DNA from: Auanema rhodensis
Lineage: Eukaryota > Nematoda > Chromadorea > Rhabditida > Rhabditidae
NCBI GenBank assembly: GCA_964057225.1
Contig: OZ059897.1
Span: forward strand, 3,224,001-3,288,000
Direction: 5' to 3'
Length of the DNA stretch: 64,000 bases
In this document: one piece after another, positions 38,611 through 51,998 of the stretch
Layout of the letters: every line of letters begins with the position of its first letter
Position numbering within the stretch: the first letter of the stretch is position 1
Translations under genes and position numbers: made by a program
Notes under the pieces: model-generated
Databases searched by the model: none
Told to the model about the DNA's origin: nothing
Seen by the model: only the letters and a program-made list of their open reading frames with translations

Positions 38611-41600
38611 AATGATTTTTTCGTTGAATAACATTGTCCATCGTCTTTGTCTTGAAAAAAGGAATCTAAAAACATCTACTTTTTGTGAAATTATCTAGAA
38701 ATTTTTCGGGAAAATTTTTGTCAAAATGTTTTTGGAAGCAATGTTGAGTGTACATGGGAACTCAACATACACTAATGCATTATTTTTCAAACGATCATAA
38801 CTATTTTCTGTAAATAGCGTTTCTCAATGTAGTATAGTGCATTCGATGCGGATTTTTAAGTTGCGTTGATCTGTGTTATCAGATTTGAGTTAGCTTAAAA
38901 ATGCACCGAGATATCAACTGATTTATGTTCACACTTATATCCTCGATTTTCACCCTGAAGAAATGATTTTTTCGTTGAATAACATTGTCCATCATCTTCG
39001 TCTTGAAAAAAGGAATCTAAAAACATCTACTTTTTGTGAAATTATTTAGAAATTTTTCGGGAAAATTTTTGTCAAAATGTTTTTGGAAGCAATGTTGAGT
39101 GTACATGGGAACTCAACATACACTAATGCATTATTTTTCAAACGATCATAACTAATTTTTGTAAATAGCGTTTCTCAAGGTAGTATAGTGCATTCGATGC
39201 GGATTTTTAAGCTGCGTCGATCTGTGTTATCAGATTTGAGTTAGCTTAAAAATGCACCGAGATATCAACTGATATATGTTCACACTTATATCCTCGATTT
39301 TCACCCTGAAGAAATGATTTTTTCGTTGAATAACATTGTCCATCGTCTTCGTCTTGAAAAAAGGAATCTAAAAACATCTACTTTTTGTGAAATTATTTAG
39401 AAATTTTTCGGGAAAATTTTTGTCAAAATGTTTTTGGAAGCAATGTTGAGTGTACATGGGAACTCAACATACACTAATGCATTATTTTTCAAACGATCAT
39501 AACTAATTTCTGTAAATAGCGTTTCTCAATGTAGTATAGTGCATTCGATGCGGATTTTTAAGCTGCGTCGATCTGTGTTATCAGATTTGAGTTAGCTTAA
39601 AAATGCACCGAGATATCAACTGATATATGTTCACACTTATATCCTCGATTTTCACCCTGAAGAAATAGTTTTTTCGTTGAAAAACATTGTCCATCGTCTT
39701 TGCCTTGAAAAAAGGAATCTAAAAACATCTACTTTTTGTGAAATTATTTAGAAATTTTTCGGGAAAATTTTTGTCAAAATGTTTTTGGAAGCAATGTTGA
39801 GTGTACATGGGAACTCAACATACACTAATGCATTATTTTTCAAACGATCATAACTTATTTTTGTATAGAGCGTTTCTCAATGTAGTATAGTGCATTCGAT
39901 GCGGATTTTTAAGCTGCGTCGATCTGTGTTATCAGATTTGAGTTAGCTTAAAAATGCACCGAGATATCAACTGATATATGTTCACACTTATATCCTCGAT
40001 TTTCACCCTGAAGAAATGATTTTTTCGTTGAATAACATTGTCCATCGTCTTCGTCTTGAAAAAAGGAATCTAAAAACATCTACTTTTTGTGAAATTATTT
40101 AGAAATTTTTCGGGAAAATTTTTGTCAAAATGTTTTTGGAAGCAATGTTGAGTGTACATGGGAACTCAACATACACTAATGCATTATTTTTCAAACGATC
40201 ATAACTTATTTTTGTATAGAGCGTTTCTCAATGTAGTATAGTGCATTCGATGCGGATTTTTAAGCTGCGTCGATCTGTGTTATCCGATTTGAGTTAGCTT
40301 AAAAATGCACCGAGATATCAACTGATATATGTTCACACTTATATCCTCGATTTTCAACCTGAAGAAATGATTTTTTCGTTGAATAACATTGTCCATCGTC
40401 TTCGTCTTGAAAAAAGGAATCTAAAAACATCTACTTTTTGTGAAATTATTTAGAAATTTTTCGGGAAAATTTTTGTCAAAATGTTTTTGGAAGCAATGTT
40501 GAGTGTACATGGGAACTCAACATACACTAATGCATTATTTTTCAAACGATCATAACTAATTTTTGTATAGAGCGTTTCTCAATGTAGTATAGTGCATTCG
40601 ATGCGGATTTTTAAGCTGCGTTGATCTGTGTTATCAGATTTGAGTTAACTTAAAAATGCACCGAGATATCAACTGATATAGGTTCACACTTATATCCTCG
40701 ATTTTCACCCTGAAGAAGTAGTTTTTTCGTTGAAAAACATTGTCCATCGTCTTCGTCATGAAAAAAGGAATCTAAAAACATCTACTTTTTAAGAAATTAT
40801 ATAGAAATTTTTCGGGAAAATTTTTGTCAAAATGTTTTTGGAAGCAATGTTGAGTGTACATGGGAACTCAACATACACTAATGCATTATTTTTCAAACGA
40901 TCATAACTTATTTTTGTATAGAGCGTTTCTCAATGTAGTATAGTGCATTCGATGCGGATTTTTAAGCTGCGTCGATCTGTGTTATCCGATTTGAGTTAGC
41001 TTAAAAATGCACCGAGATATCAACTGATATATGTTCACACTTATATCCTCGATTTTCACCCTGAAGAAATGATTTTTTCGTTGAATAACATTGTCCATCG
41101 TCTTCGTCTTGAAAAAAGGAATCTAAAAACATCTACTTTTTGTGAAATTATTTAGAAATTTTTCGGGAAAATTTTTGTCAAAATGTTTTTGGAAGCAATG
41201 TTGAGTGTACATGGGAACTCAACATACACTAATGCATTATTTTTCAAACGATCATAACTAATTTTTGTATAGAGCGTTTCTCAATGTAGTATAGTGCTTT
41301 CGATGCGGATTTTTAAGCTGCGTTGATCTGTGTTATCAGATTTGAGTTAACTTAAAAATGCACCGAGATATCAACTGATATAGGTTCACACTTATATCCT
41401 CGATTTTCACCCTGAAGAAGTAGTTTTTTCGTTGAAAAACATTGTCCATCGTCTTCGTCATGAAAAAAGGAATCTAAAACCATCTACTTTTTAAGAAATT
41501 ATATAGAAATTTTTCGGGAAAATTTTTGTCAAAATGTTTTTGGAAGCAATGTTGAGTGTACATGGGAACTCAACATACACTAATGCATTATTTTTCAAAC

Positions 41601-42120
41601 GATCATAACTTATTTTTGTATAGAGCGTTTCTCAATGTAGTATAGTGCATTCGATGCGGATTTTTAAGCTGCGTCGATCTGTGTTATCAGATTTGAGTTA
41701 GCTTAAAAATGCACCGAGATATCAACTGATATATGTTCACACTTATATCCTCGATTTTCACCCTGAAGAAATAGTTTTTTCGTTGAAAAACATTGTCCAT
41801 CGTCTTTGCCTTGAAAGAAGGAATCTAAAAACATCTACTTTTTGTGAAATTATTTAGAAATTTTTCGGGAAAATTTTTGTCAAAATGTTTTTGGAAGCAA
41901 TGTTGAGTGTACATGGGAACTCAACATACACTAATGCATTATTTTTCAAACGATCATAACTTATTTTTGTATAGAGCGTTTCTCAATGTAGTATAGTGCA
42001 TTCGATGCGGATTTTTAAGCTGCGTCGATCTGTGTTATCAGATTTGAGTTAGCTTAAAAATGCACCGAGATATTAACTGATATATGTTCACACTTATATC
42101 CTCGATTTTCACCCTGAAGA

Positions 42121-42471
42121 AATGATTTTTTCGTTGAATAACATTGTCCATCGTCTTCGTCTTGAAAAAAGGAATCTAAAAACATCTACTTTTTGTGAAA
42201 TTATTTAGAAATTTTTCGGGAAAATTTTTGTCAAAATGTTTTTGGAAGCAATGTTGAGTGTACATGGGAACTCAACATACACTAATGCATTATTTTTCAA
42301 ACGATCATAACTTATTTTTGTATAGAGCGTTTCTCAATGTAGTATAGTGCATTCGATGCGGATTTTTAAGCTGCGTCGATCTGTGTTATCCGATTTGAGT
42401 TAGCTTAAAAATGCACCGAGATATCAACTGATATATGTTCACACTTATATCCTCGATTTTCACCCTGAAGA
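42121..42471 (+). repeat. Monomer class P, exemplar
   Basis: Head aatgat, cgtcttg, gtgaaattatttag, cttatttttgtatag, gctgcgtcg, and C at offset 271 (42391, ttatccg). The change breaks the short ATCTG/CAGAT dyad. In regular regions P follows S and precedes Q. Confidence 0.85.
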
Positions 42472-42822
42472 AATGATTTTTTCGTTGAATAACATTGTCC
42501 ATCGTCTTCGTCTTGAAAAAAGGAATCTAAAAACATCTACTTTTTGTGAAATTATTTAGAAATTTTTCGGGAAAATTTTTGTCAAAATGTTTTTGGAAGC
42601 AATGTTGAGTGTACATGGGAACTCAACATACACTAATGCATTATTTTTCAAACGATCATAACTAATTTTTGTATAGAGCGTTTCTCAATGTAGTATAGTG
42701 CATTCGATGCGGATTTTTAAGCTGCGTTGATCTGTGTTATCAGATTTGAGTTAACTTAAAAATGCACCGAGATATCAACTGATATAGGTTCACACTTATA
42801 TCCTCGATTTTCACCCTGAAGA
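42472..42822 (+). repeat. Monomer class Q, exemplar
   Basis: Head aatgat, ctaatttttgtatag, gctgcgttg, then ttaac, which creates an AGTTAACT palindrome (an HpaI GTTAAC site) that other common classes lack, and a tagg tail. One Q occurs per tetramer or trimer, so GTTAAC spacing reads out the higher-order period. Confidence 0.85.
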
Positions 42823-43173
42823 AGTAGTTTTTTCGTTGAAAAACATTGTCCATCGTCTTCGTCATGAAAAAAGGAATCTAAAACCATCTACTTTTTAAGA
42901 AATTATATAGAAATTTTTCGGGAAAATTTTTGTCAAAATGTTTTTGGAAGCAATGTTGAGTGTACATGGGAACTCAACATACACTAATGCATTATTTTTC
43001 AAACGATCATAACTTATTTTTGTATAGAGCGTTTCTCAATGTAGTATAGTGCATTCGATGCGGATTTTTAAGCTGCGTCGATCTGTGTTATCAGATTTGA
43101 GTTAGCTTAAAAATGCACCGAGATATCAACTGATATATGTTCACACTTATATCCTCGATTTTCACCCTGAAGA
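42823..43173 (+). repeat. Monomer class R, exemplar
   Basis: Head agtagt, cgttgaaaaac, cgtcatg, taagaaattatatag, cttatttttgtatag, gctgcgtcg, tatg tail. This copy also has the aaccatc variant. R follows Q and precedes S in the regular repeats. Confidence 0.85.
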
Positions 43174-43524
43174 AATAGTTTTTTCGTTGAAAAACATTGT
43201 CCATCGTCTTTGCCTTGAAAAAAGGAATCTAAAAACATCTACTTTTTGTGAAATTATTTAGAAATTTTTCGGGAAAATTTTTGTCAAAATGTTTTTGGAA
43301 GCAATGTTGAGTGTACATGGGAACTCAACATACACTAATGCATTATTTTTCAAACGATCATAACTTATTTTTGTATAGAGCGTTTCTCAATGTAGTATAG
43401 TGCATTCGATGCGGATTTTTAAGCTGCGTCGATCTGTGTTATCAGATTTGAGTTAGCTTAAAAATGCACCGAGATATCAACTGATATATGTTCACACTTA
43501 TATCCTCGATTTTCACCCTGAAGA
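43174..43524 (+). repeat. Monomer class S, exemplar
   Basis: Head aatagt, cgttgaaaaac, tgccttg, gtgaaattatttag, cttatttttgtatag, gctgcgtcg, ttatcag. The P and S tails differ at offset 271 (C in P, A in S), which is what exposes the S/P fusion copies. Confidence 0.85.
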
Positions 43525-46500
43525 AATGATTTTTTCGTTGAATAACATTGTCCATCGTCTTCGTCTTGAAAAAAGGAATCTAAAAACATCTACTTTTTGT
43601 GAAATTATTTAGAAATTTTTCGGGAAAATTTTTGTCAAAATGTTTTTGGAAGCAATGTTGAGTGTACATGGGAACTCAACATACACTAATGCATTATTTT
43701 TCAAACGATCATAACTTATTTTTGTATAGAGCGTTTCTCAATGTAGTATAGTGCATTCGATGCGGATTTTTAAGCTGCGTCGATCTGTGTTATCCGATTT
43801 GAGTTAGCTTAAAAATGCACCGAGATATCAACTGATATATGTTCACACTTATATCCTCGATTTTCACCCTGAAGAAATGATTTTTTCGTTGAATAACATT
43901 GTCCATCGTCTTCGTCTTGAAAAAAGGAATCTAAAAACATCTACTTTTTGTGAAATTATTTAGAAATTTTTCGGGAAAATTTTTGTCAAAATGTTTTTGG
44001 AAGCAATGTTGAGTGTACATGGGAACTCAACATACACTAATGCATTATTTTTCAAACGATCATAACTAATTTTTGTATAGAGCGTTTCTCAATGTAGTAT
44101 AGTGCATTCGATGCGGATTTTTAAGCTGCGTTGATCTGTGTTATCAGATTTGAGTTAACTTAAAAATGCACCGAGATATCAACTGATATAGGTTCACACT
44201 TATATCCTCGATTTTCACCCTGAAGAAGTAGTTTTTTCGTTGAAAAACATTGTCCATCGTCTTCGTCATGAAAAAAGGAATCTAAAACCATCTACTTTTT
44301 AAGAAATTATATAGAAATTTTTCGGGAAAATTTTTGTCAAAATGTTTTTGGAAGCAATGTTGAGTGTACATGGGAACTCAACATACACTAATGCATTATT
44401 TTTCAAACGATCATAACTTATTTTTGTATAGAGCGTTTCTCAATGTAGTATAGTGCATTCGATGCGGATTTATAAGCTGCGTCGATCTGTGTTATCAGAT
44501 TTGAGTTAGCTTAAAAATGCACCGAGATATCAACTGATATATGTTCACACTTATATCCTCGATTTTCACCCTGAAGAAATAGTTTTTTCGTTGAAAAACA
44601 TTGTCCATCGTCTTTGCCTTGAAAAAAGGAATCTAAAAACATCTACTTTTTGTGAAATTATTTAGAAATTTTTCGGGAAAATTTTTGTCAAAATGTTTTT
44701 GGAAGCAATGTTGAGTGTACATGGGAACTCAACATACACTAATGCATTATTTTTCAAACGATCATAACTTATTTTTGTATAGAGCGTTTCTCAATGTAGT
44801 ATAGTGCATTCGATGCGGATTTTTAAGCTGCGTCGATCTGTGTTATCAGATTTGAGTTAGCTTAAAAATGCACCGAGATATCAACTGATATATGTTCACA
44901 CTTATATCCTCGATTTTCACCCTGAAGAAATGATTTTTTCGTTGAATAACATTGTCCATCGTCTTCGTCTTGAAAAAAGGAATCTAAAAACATCTACTTT
45001 TTGTGAAATTATTTAGAAATTTTTCGGGAAAATTTTTGTCAAAATGTTTTTGGAAGCAATGTTGAGTGTACATGGGAACTCAACATACACTAATGCATTA
45101 TTTTTCAAACGATCATAACTTATTTTTGTATAGAGCGTTTCTCAATGTAGTATAGTGCATTCGATGCGGATTTTTAAGCTGCGTCGATCTGTGTTATCCG
45201 ATTTGAGTTAGCTTAAAAATGCACCGAGATATCAACTGATATATGTTCACACTTATATCCTCGATTTTCACCCTGAAGAAATGATTTTTTCGTTGAATAA
45301 CATTGTCCATCGTCTTCGTCTTGAAAAAAGGAATCTAAAAACATCTACTTTTTGTGAAATTATTTAGAAATTTTTCGGGAAAATTTTTGTCAAAATGTTT
45401 TTGGAAGCAATGTTGAGTGTACATGGGAACTCAACATACACTAATGCATTATTTTTCAAACGATCATAACTAATTTTTGTATAGAGCGTTTCTCAATGTA
45501 GTATAGTGCATTCGATGCGGATTTTTAAGCTGCGTTGATCTGTGTTATCAGATTTGAGTTAACTTAAAAATGCACCGAGATATCAACTGATATAGGTTCA
45601 CACTTATATCCTCGATTTTCACCCTGAAGAAGTAGTTTTTTCGTTGAAAAACATTGTCCATCGTCTTCGTAATGAAAAAAGGAATCTAAAAACATCTACT
45701 TTTTAAGAAATTATATAGAAATTTTTCGGGAAAATTTTTGTCAAAATGTTTTTGGAAGCAATGTTGAGTGTACATGGGAACTCAACATACACTAATGCAT
45801 TATTTTTCAAACGATCATAACTTATTTTTGTATAGAGCGTTTCTCAATGTAGTATAGTGCATTCGATGCGGATTTTTAAGCTGCGTCGATCTGTGTTATC
45901 AGATTTGAGTTAGCTTAAAAATGCACCGAGATATCAACTGATATATGTTCACACTTATATCCTCGATTTTCACCCTGAAGAAATAGTTTTTTCGTTGAAA
46001 AACATTGTCCATCGTCTTTGCCTTGAAAAAAGGAATCTAAAAACATCTACTTTTTGTGAAATTATTTAGAAATTTTTCGGGAAAATTTTTGTCAAAATGT
46101 TTTTGGAAGCAATGTTGAGTGTACATGGGAACTCAACATACACTAATGCATTATTTTTCAAACGATCATAACTTATTTTTGTATAGAGCGTTTCTCAATG
46201 TAGTATAGTGCATTCGATGCGGATTTTTAAGCTGCGTCGATCTGTGTTATCAGATTTGAGTTAGCTTAAAAATGCACCGAGATATCAACTGATATATGTT
46301 CACACTTATATCCTTGATTTTCACCCTGAAGAAATGATTTTTTCGTTGAATAACATTGTCCATCGTCTTCGTCTTGAAAAAAGGAATCTAAAAACATCTA
46401 CTTTTTGTGAAATTATTTAGAAATTTTTCGGGAAAATTTTTGTCAAAATGTTTTTGGAAGCAATGTTGAGTGTACATGGGAACTCAACATACACTAATGC

Positions 46501-49349
46501 ATTATTTTTCAAACGATCATAACTTATTTTTGTATAGAGCGTTTCTCAATGTAGTATAGTGCATTCGATGCGGATTTTTAAGCTGCGTCGATCTGTGTTA
46601 TCCGATTTGAGTTAGCTTAAAAACGCACCGAGATATCAACTGATATATGTTCACACTTATATCCTCGATTTTCACCCTGAAGAAATGATTTTTTCGTTGA
46701 ATAACATTGTCCATCGTCTTCGTCTTGAAAAAAGGAATCTAAAAACATCTACTTTTTGTGAAATTATTTAGAAATTTTTCGGGAAAATTTTTGTCAAAAT
46801 GTTTTTGGAAGCAATGTTGAGTGTACATGGGAACTCAACATACACTAATGCATTATTTTTCAAACGATCATAACTAATTTTTGTATAGAGCGTTTCTCAA
46901 TGTAGTATAGTGCATTCGATGCGGATTTTTAAGCTGCGTTGATCTGTGTTATCAGATTTGAGTTAACTTAAAAATGCACCGAGATATCAACTGATATAGG
47001 TTCACACTTATATCCTCGATTTTCACCCTGAAGAAGTAGTTTTTTCGTTGAAAAACATTGTCCATCGTCTTCGTAATGAAAAAAGGAATCTAAAAACATC
47101 TACTTTTTAAGAAATTATATAGAAATTTTTCGGGAAAATTTTTGTCAAAATGTTTTTGGAAGCAATGTTGAGTGTACATGGGAACTCAACATACACTAAT
47201 GCATTATTTTTCAAACGATCATAACTTATTTTTGTATAGAGCGTTTCTCAATGTAGTATAGTGCATTCGATGCGGATTTTTAAGCTGCGTCGATCTGTGT
47301 TATCAGATTTGAGTTAGCTTAAAAATGCACCGAGATATCAACTGATATATGTTCACACTTATATCCTCGATTTTCACCCTGAAGAAATAGTTTTTTCGTT
47401 GAAAAACATTGTCCATCGTCTTTGCCTTGAAAAAAGGAATCTAAAAACATCTACTTTTTGTGAAATTATTTAGAAATTTTTCGGGAAAATTTTTGTCAAA
47501 ATGTTTTTGGAAGCAATGTTGAGTGTACATGGGAACTCAACATACACTAATGCATTATTTTTCAAACGATCATAACTTATTTTTGTATAGAGCGTTTCTC
47601 AATGTAGTATAGTGCATTCGATGCGGATTTTTAAGCTGCGTCGATCTGTGTTATCCGATTTGAGTTAGCTTAAAAATGCACCGAGATATCAACTGATATA
47701 TGTTCACACTTATATCCTCGATTTTCACCCTGAAGAAATGATTTTTTCGTTGAATAACATTGTCCATCGTCTTCGTCTTGAAAAAAGGAATCTAAAAACA
47801 TCTACTTTTTGTGAAATTATTTAGAAATTTTTCGGGAAAATTTTTGTCAAAATGTTTTTGGAAGCAATGTTGAGTGTACATGGGAACTCAACATACACTA
47901 ATGCATTATTTTTCAAACGATCATAACTAATTTTTGTATAGAGCGTTTCTCAATGTAGTATAGTGCATTCGATGCGGATTTTTAAGCTGCGTTGATCTGT
48001 GTTATCAGATTTGAGTTAACTTAAAAATGCACCGAGATATCAACTGATATAGGTTCACACTTATATCCTCGATTTTCACCCTGAAGAAGTAGTTTTTTCG
48101 TTGAAAAACATTGTCCATCGTCTTCGTCATGAAAAAAGGAATCTAAAACCATCTACTTTTTAAGAAATTATATAGAAATTTTTCGGGAAAATTTTTGTCA
48201 AAATGTTTTTGGAAGCAATGTTGAGTGTACATGGGAACTCAACATACACTAATGCATTATTTTTCAAACGATCATAACTTATTTTTGTATAGAGCGTTTC
48301 TCAATGTAGTATAGTGCATTCGATGCGGATTTTTAAGCTGCGTCGATCTGTGTTATCAGATTTGAGTTAGCTTAAAAATGCACCGAGATATCAACTGATA
48401 TATGTTCACACTTATATCCTCGATTTTCACCCTGAAGAAATAGTTTTTTCGTTGAAAAACATTGTCCATCGTCTTTGCCTTGAAAAAAGGAATCTAAAAA
48501 CATCTACTTTTTGTGAAATTATTTAGAAATTTTTCGGGAAAATTTTTGTCAAAATGTTTTTGGAAGCAATGTTGAGTGTACATGGGAACTCAACATACAC
48601 TAATGCATTATTTTTCAAACGATCATAACTTATTTTTGTATAGAGCGTTTCTCAATGTAGTATAGTGCATTCGATGCGGATTTTTAAGCTGCGTCGATCT
48701 GTGTTATCCGATTTGAGTTAGCTTAAAAATGCACCGAGATATCAACTGATATATGTTCACACTTATATCCTCGATTTTCACCCTGAAGAAATGATTTTTT
48801 CGTTGAATAACATTGTCCATCGTCTTCGTCTTGAAAAAAGGAATCTAAAAACATCTACTTTTTGTGAAATTATTTAGAAATTTTTCGGGAAAATTTTTGT
48901 CAAAATGTTTTTGGAAGCAATGTTGAGTGTACATGGGAACTCAACATACACTAATGCATTATTTTTCAAACGATCATAACTAATTTTTGTATAGAGCGTT
49001 TCTCAATGTAGTATAGTGCATTCGATGCGGATTTTTAAGCTGCGTTGATCTGTGTTATCAGATTTGAGTTAACTTAAAAATGCACCGAGATATCAACTGA
49101 TATAGGTTCACACTTATATCCTCGATTTTCACCCTGAAGAAGTAGTTTTTTCGTTGAAAAACATTGTCCATCGTCTTCGTCATGAAAAAAGGAATCTAAA
49201 AACATCTACTTTTTAAGAAATTATATAGAAATTTTTCGGGAAAATTTTTGTCAAAATGTTTTTGGAAGCAATGTTGAGTGTACATGGGAACTCAACATAC
49301 ACTAATGCATTATTTTTCAAACGATCATAACTTATTTTTGTATAGAGCG

Positions 49350-49351
49350 TT
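49350..49351. other. Single-base deletion in an R monomer
   Basis: The copy starting at 49141 reads gagcgttctc where other copies read gagcgtttctc. It is therefore 350 bp long and shifts the register by one. It is the only deletion found in the window. Confidence 0.85.
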
Positions 49352-51991
49352 CTCAATGTAGTATAGTGCATTCGATGCGGATTTTTAAGCTGCGTCGATC
49401 TGTGTTATCAGATTTGAGTTAGCTTAAAAATGCACCGAGATATCAACTGATATATGTTCACACTTATATCCTCGATTTTCACCCTGAAGAAATAGTTTTT
49501 TCGTTGAAAAACATTGTCCATCGTCTTTGCCTTGAAAAAAGGAATCTAAAAACATCTACTTTTTGTGAAATTATTTAGAAATTTTTCGGGAAAATTTTTG
49601 TCAAAATGTTTTTGGAAGCAATGTTGAGTGTACATGGGAACTCAACATACACTAATGCATTATTTTTCAAACGATCATAACTTATTTTTGTATAGAGCGT
49701 TTCTCAATGTAGTATAGTGCATTCGATGCGGATTTTTAAGCTGCGTCGATCTGTGTTATCCGATTTGAGTTAGCTTAAAAATGCACCGAGATATCAACTG
49801 ATATATGTTCACACTTATATCCTCGATTTTCACCCTGAAGAAATGATTTTTTCGTTGAATAACATTGTCCATCGTCTTCGTCTTGAAAAAAGGAATCTAA
49901 AAACATCTACTTTTTGTGAAATTATTTAGAAATTTTTCGGGAAAATTTTTGTCAAAATGTTTTTGGAAGCAATGTTGAGTGTACATGGGAACTCAACATA
50001 CACTAATGCATTATTTTTCAAACGATCATAACTAATTTTTGTATAGAGCGTTTCTCAATGTAGTATAGTGCATTCGATGCGGATTTTTAAGCTGCGTTGA
50101 TCTGTGTTATCAGATTTGAGTTAACTTAAAAATGCACCGAGATATCAACTGATATAGGTTCACACTTATATCCTCGATTTTCACCCTGAAGAAGTAGTTT
50201 TTTCGTTGAAAAACATTGTCCATCGTCTTCGTCATGAAAAAAGGAATCTAAAAACATCTACTTTTTAAGAAATTATATAGAAATTTTTCGGGAAAATTTT
50301 TGTCAAAATGTTTTTGGAAGCAATGTTGAGTGTACATGGGAACTCAACATACACTAATGCATTATTTTTCAAACGATCATAACTTATTTTTGTATAGAGC
50401 GTTTCTCAATGTAGTATAGTGCATTCGATGCGGATTTTTAAGCTGCGTCGATCTGTGTTATCAGATTTGAGTTAGCTTAAAAATGCACCGAGATATCAAC
50501 TGATATATGTTCACACTTATATCCTCGATTTTCACCCTGAAGAAATAGTTTTTTCGTTGAAAAACATTGTCCATCGTCTTTGCCTTGAAAAAAGGAATCT
50601 AAAAACATCTACTTTTTGTGAAATTATTTAGAAATTTTTCGGGAAAATTTTTGTCAAAATGTTTTTGGAAGCAATGTTGAGTGTACATGGGAACTCAACA
50701 TACACTAATGCATTATTTTTCAAACGATCATAACTTATTTTTGTATAGAGCGTTTCTCAATGTAGTATAGTGCATTCGATGCGGATTTTTAAGCTGCGTC
50801 GATCTGTGTTATCCGATTTGAGTTAGCTTAAAAATGCACCGAGATATCAACTGATATATGTTCACACTTATATCCTCGATTTTCACCCTGAAGAAATGAT
50901 TTTTTTGTTGAATAACATTGTCCATCGTCTTCGTCTTGAAAAAAGGAATCTAAAAACATCTACTTTTTGTGAAATTATTTAGAAATTTTTCGGGAAAATT
51001 TTTGTCAAAATGTTTTTGGAAGCAATGTTGAGTGTACATGGGAACTCAACATACACTAATGCATTATTTTTCAAACGATCATAACTAATTTTTGTATAGA
51101 GCGTTTCTCAATGTAGTATAGTGCATTCGATGCGGATTTTTAAGCTGCGTTGATCTGTGTTATCAGATTTGAGTTAACTTAAAAATGCACCGAGATATCA
51201 ACTGATATAGGTTCACACTTATATCCTCGATTTTCACCCTGAAGAAGTAGTTTTTTCGTTGAAAAACATTGTCCATCGTCTTCGTCATGAAAAAAGGAAT
51301 CTAAAAACATCTACTTTTTAAGAAATTATATAGAAATTTTTCGGGAAAATTTTTGTCAAAATGTTTTTGGAAGCAATGTTGAGTGTACATGGGAACTCAA
51401 CATACACTAATGCATTATTTTTCAAACGATCATAACTTATTTTTGTATAGAGCGTTTCTCAATGTAGTATAGTGCATTCGATGCGGATTTTTAAGCTGCG
51501 TCGATCTGTGTTATCAGATTTGAGTTAGCTTAAAAATGCACCGAGATATCAACTGATATATGTTCACACTTATATCCTCGATTTTCACCCTGAAGAAATA
51601 GTTTTTTCGTTGAAAAACATTGTCCATCGTCTTTGCCTTGAAAAAAGGAATCTAAAAACATCTACTTTTTGTGAAATTATTTAGAAATTTTTCGGGAAAA
51701 TTTTTGTCAAAATGTTTTTGGAAGCAATGTTGAGTGTACATGGGAACTCAACATACACTAATGCATTATTTTTCAAACGATCATAACTTATTTTTGTATA
51801 GAGCGTTTCTCAATGTAGTATAGTGCATTCGATGCGGATTTTTAAGCTGCGTCGATCTGTGTTATCCGATTTGAGTTAGCTTAAAAATGCACCGAGATAT
51901 CAACTGATATATGTTCACACTTATATCCTCGATTTTCACCCTGAAGAAATGATTTTTTTGTTGAATAACATTGTCCATCGTCTTCGTCTTG

Positions 51992-51998
51992 AAAAAAA
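51992..51998. other. Single-A insertion shared by two Q monomers
   Basis: The A run is seven long here and at 53046-53052, against six elsewhere. The two copies (starts 51948 and 53002) also share ctagttttt and seven T before gttg, so the insertion most likely arose once and was copied with its 1054-bp unit. Confidence 0.85.

Larger units (their letters stand above)
28783..42471 (+). repeat. Macro-repeat block D2 (39 monomers), second copy of D1
   Basis: This block shares with D1: ggcaact (28837), ttgga S copies (29836, 31942), X and Y pairs, aactg head (31240), tttttgagctg (34048), caaacaatc (34399), caatgaag (36154), gcgttcg (36505), ttcgaacg (36856), tcaacctg (40015), R/P (40717) and aaccatc (41419). 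Differences are whole-monomer gains and losses. D2 has one monomer (29485) where D1 has two, an extra T-type copy at 33697, no second T-E-E-S stretch, an extra T-U pair at 37558, and extra copies at 38611 and 38962. The net length is the same (39 monomers). Confidence 0.85.
42121..47385 (+). repeat. P-Q-R-S tetramer higher-order repeat (1404 bp period)
   Basis: P copies lie at 42121, 43525, 44929 and 46333; Q at 42472, 43876, 45280 and 46684; R at 42823, 44227, 45631 and 47035; S at 43174, 44578 and 45982. The next S head, at 47386, already carries a P tail. Private single changes (ttataagctg near 44471, aaacgcacc near 46621, tccttgatt near 46313) show the copies are separate. The first P overlaps the end of D2 because the D2 order passes smoothly into this repeat. 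Confidence 0.88.
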